Part shown: positions 62,720 to 64,000 of the stretch, one piece after another
Numbering within the stretch: the first letter of the stretch is position 1
Layout of the letters: every line of letters begins with the position of its first letter
Position numbers and translations under genes: made by a program
Assembly: GCA_002428495.1 (NCBI GenBank)
Contig: DIWR01000009.1
Span: 58,150 to 122,149 of the forward strand
DNA: 64,000 nt
Direction: 5' to 3'
Source: Synergistaceae bacterium UBA6101
GTDB lineage: Bacteria; Synergistota; Synergistia; Synergistales; Synergistaceae
Notes under the pieces: model-generated
Database searches by the model: none
The model's input: the letters and a program-made list of their open reading frames with translations, nothing else
What the model was told of the DNA's origin: nothing

Positions 62720-63115
62720 TTACTGGGCCCATTTTGCGCTGACAGCAGTGAAAGAACCGCCGGCTGATACGTCTAACCTTTCCCAACGACCGAATATTCG
62801 GCTCATCCAGTCAATATGGCCCGTGAATCGCAGTGATCCGTCTGTTGAGGTAAACTGCAAGGTGCCGTCAGGCTGGCATGTACCCCTATACTCAAGATAT
62901 ACGTCACGCTCAGTAGATCTTCCGCTACCCGTGATAATCCCGTCAGGCTGAATACTCAAGGCAAACCATCCATGATCAGACTCTCCTAAAAATGTCCCGT
63001 TGTAGTCTCCTGCATTTTTAGTGTCAGCCTGTGCTACCGCAGAGAACATACAAACAGTCAGTAAAACAACGCAAGTAATTGCAACCATTATTCCTGATCT
63101 TTTATTAATTACCAT
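62720..63115 (-). CDS. Secreted small protein of unknown function
   Basis: 131 residues. Signal peptide ~1-31 (MVAITCVVLLTVCMFSAVAQA). The mature part is beta-rich and repeats a GTFLGESDHGWFALSIQPDG / GTCQPDGTLQFTSTDGSLRF pattern like small lipocalin-type or META-like folds, but I do not recognise the family. GGAGG precedes the ATG at 63115. It lies 100 bases upstream of the SYLF gene on the same strand. Confidence 0.75.
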   Translation of the reverse strand: MVINKRSGIMVAITCVVLLTVCMFSAVAQADTKNAGDYNGTFLGESDHGWFALSIQPDGIITGSGRSTERDVYLEYRGTCQPDGTLQFTSTDGSLRFTGHIDWMSRIFGRWERLDVSAGGSFTAVSAKWAQ

Positions 63116-63539
63116 AATTATTCCTCCATTCATAAAGGGGACAAAAACTCCCTTCGTTTCTCAAAAAGCGTACTAACCCAGAAAAAGGTTAATTGAAAGT
63201 GAGCGCACTGATAATGCAATTAATTAGAATTCAGCGAATATTATTTTTTTGCATATCAATTTTGTTTTTGGAAGTATCATTTTAACTTGATTATGTGTTC
63301 TGATTTCAAAAAATCAATTTTTACAATATAGAAAATTAATTTTTAAGTTCAGATAACTATATCAAATTAACAAATTTCCCAAAACTGGATTTTCTCCTCT
63401 GTGTGTATTATACCACATTTACGAAAATTCTGAATCTTATTCATATTTTATTAAATTTTATTAATTTTGTGTTATAATATAAACATTAGTTAGCTACGCT
63501 TTTAAAGGCCGGCTGAATGAAAGGTTAGGTGGATAAATT
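63116..63539. promoter_or_regulatory. AT-rich divergent promoter region
   Basis: 420 very AT-rich bases between divergent genes. TATAAT at 63473-63478 with an upstream TGTG (extended -10) probably drives csbD. No gene seen. Confidence 0.5.
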
Positions 63540-63740
63540 ATGAACGAAGATATTCTCAAAGGAAAATGGCACGAGATCCAGGGAGATGTCAAAAAGACAT
63601 GGGGAAAACTTACGGATAATGATATGATGGTGATCAACGGAGAAAGTGAAAAACTTCTTGGTTTCCTTCAGACAAAGTATGGCTACGAAAAAGATAAAGC
63701 TCAAAAAGAGTACGACGATTTTATCAACAGTCTCAAGTAG
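63540..63740 (+). CDS. CsbD-family stress protein
   Basis: 66 residues: MNEDILKGKWHEIQGDVKKTWGKLTDNDMMVINGESEKLLGFLQTKYGY matches the CsbD helix bundle (KGKWxExxGxxKxxWGKLTDDD, Q..YGY.K..A..E). General-stress protein of unclear function. AGGTGG lies 6 bases before the ATG; a terminator follows. Confidence 0.9.
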   Translation: MNEDILKGKWHEIQGDVKKTWGKLTDNDMMVINGESEKLLGFLQTKYGYEKDKAQKEYDDFINSLK

Positions 63741-63798
63741 CATATCTGTTCTTCGTTCTGCTGCTGTAGATATTAAATGAGAACCAATCTACAGAAAA

Positions 63799-63836
63799 AA
63801 TCCCGGGCATGATAAAACGCACCCGGGATTTTTTTA
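63799..63836 (+). terminator. Terminator after csbD-like gene
   Basis: AATCCCGGG/CCCGGGATT 9-bp perfect stem with a 14-base loop, then TTTTT. Confidence 0.9.
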
Positions 63837-64000
63837 TGATCATATGTAAATCTTTTTCATTAGCCATCCTCATACTTGCTGCAGGTCATTCTGTAATTTT
63901 TATGTAAAACTATCTTATAATTTCATAGTATTTTTTTATCATTAAAACAATCTTTAAAAAATTGGGATCGGGAGGTGTTTTTTGCAAGCCTAAAATCCCC
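63837..64000. other. Right edge of window
   Basis: AT-rich; ends with a GGGAGG at 63969-63974 that may be the ribosome site of a gene beginning near or past the edge. Confidence 0.3.

Overview
The window is one chromosomal stretch of an anaerobe of moderate G+C. A C-terminal serS fragment leads into a housekeeping block: a WecG/TagA-type glycosyltransferase, ybaB, recR, a PIN/TRAM protein, a fused ispDF and guaB. Fused IspDF, a YedE/TusA selenium pair and a probable Sec-Sec protein fit a selenium-using anaerobe. Synergistota is my tentative guess, from gene content only.

Layout: 1-9300 is core chromosome, ending in a yedE-tusA pair and an intact tRNA-Val(GAC). A 47-bp copy of the 3' half of that tRNA recurs exactly at 46965-47011, so 9253-47011 is an integrated island of about 37.7 kb with tyrosine recombinases near both ends. 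The island holds: (a) a metalloid/redox module at 12.1-22.3 kb (two ArsR regulators, ArsC, two full and one split COG0701 permease, CDF exporter, two tandem-UspA proteins, thioredoxins, a ferredoxin and a CC/Se-type protein with two adjacent in-frame UGA codons); (b) a mobilisation unit with a MobV-like oriT and a relaxase-primase protein; (c) an AbiEi antitoxin with only a stub of its toxin, a PP2C phosphatase, a complete type I restriction-modification operon with a TAEL-repeat linker in HsdS, and a deoxyribosyltransferase-like protein; (d) a cargo block with a taurine/nitrate-type ABC transporter plus DUF364 protein, a dynamin-like GTPase, an MFS permease and two tandem MutS-like ATPases.

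Right of the island, 47.1-56.6 kb is a scar zone: nested IS66 ends, a broken molybdenum hydroxylase, a HAD phosphatase, a PP2C fragment, a G+C-rich nadE with a methylmalonyl-CoA mutase fragment, and a 135-bp repeat in two copies flanking an ArsR/YeeE sulfur-uptake operon and a c-di-GMP protein. From 56.7 kb on lie a second c-di-GMP phosphodiesterase and a cluster of small stress or envelope proteins (Cys-rich DUF6485-like, dodecin, DUF4332, DUF3185-like, lmo0937-like, SYLF, CsbD).

How the genes may work together: YedE and TusA could supply selenium for the Sec-Sec protein on the island. A 28-bp perfect palindrome on the first arsR promoter recurs in weaker form before both large permease genes, suggesting one ArsR controls the left part of the metalloid module. 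All functions are inferred from recognised motifs and context; no database search was possible.
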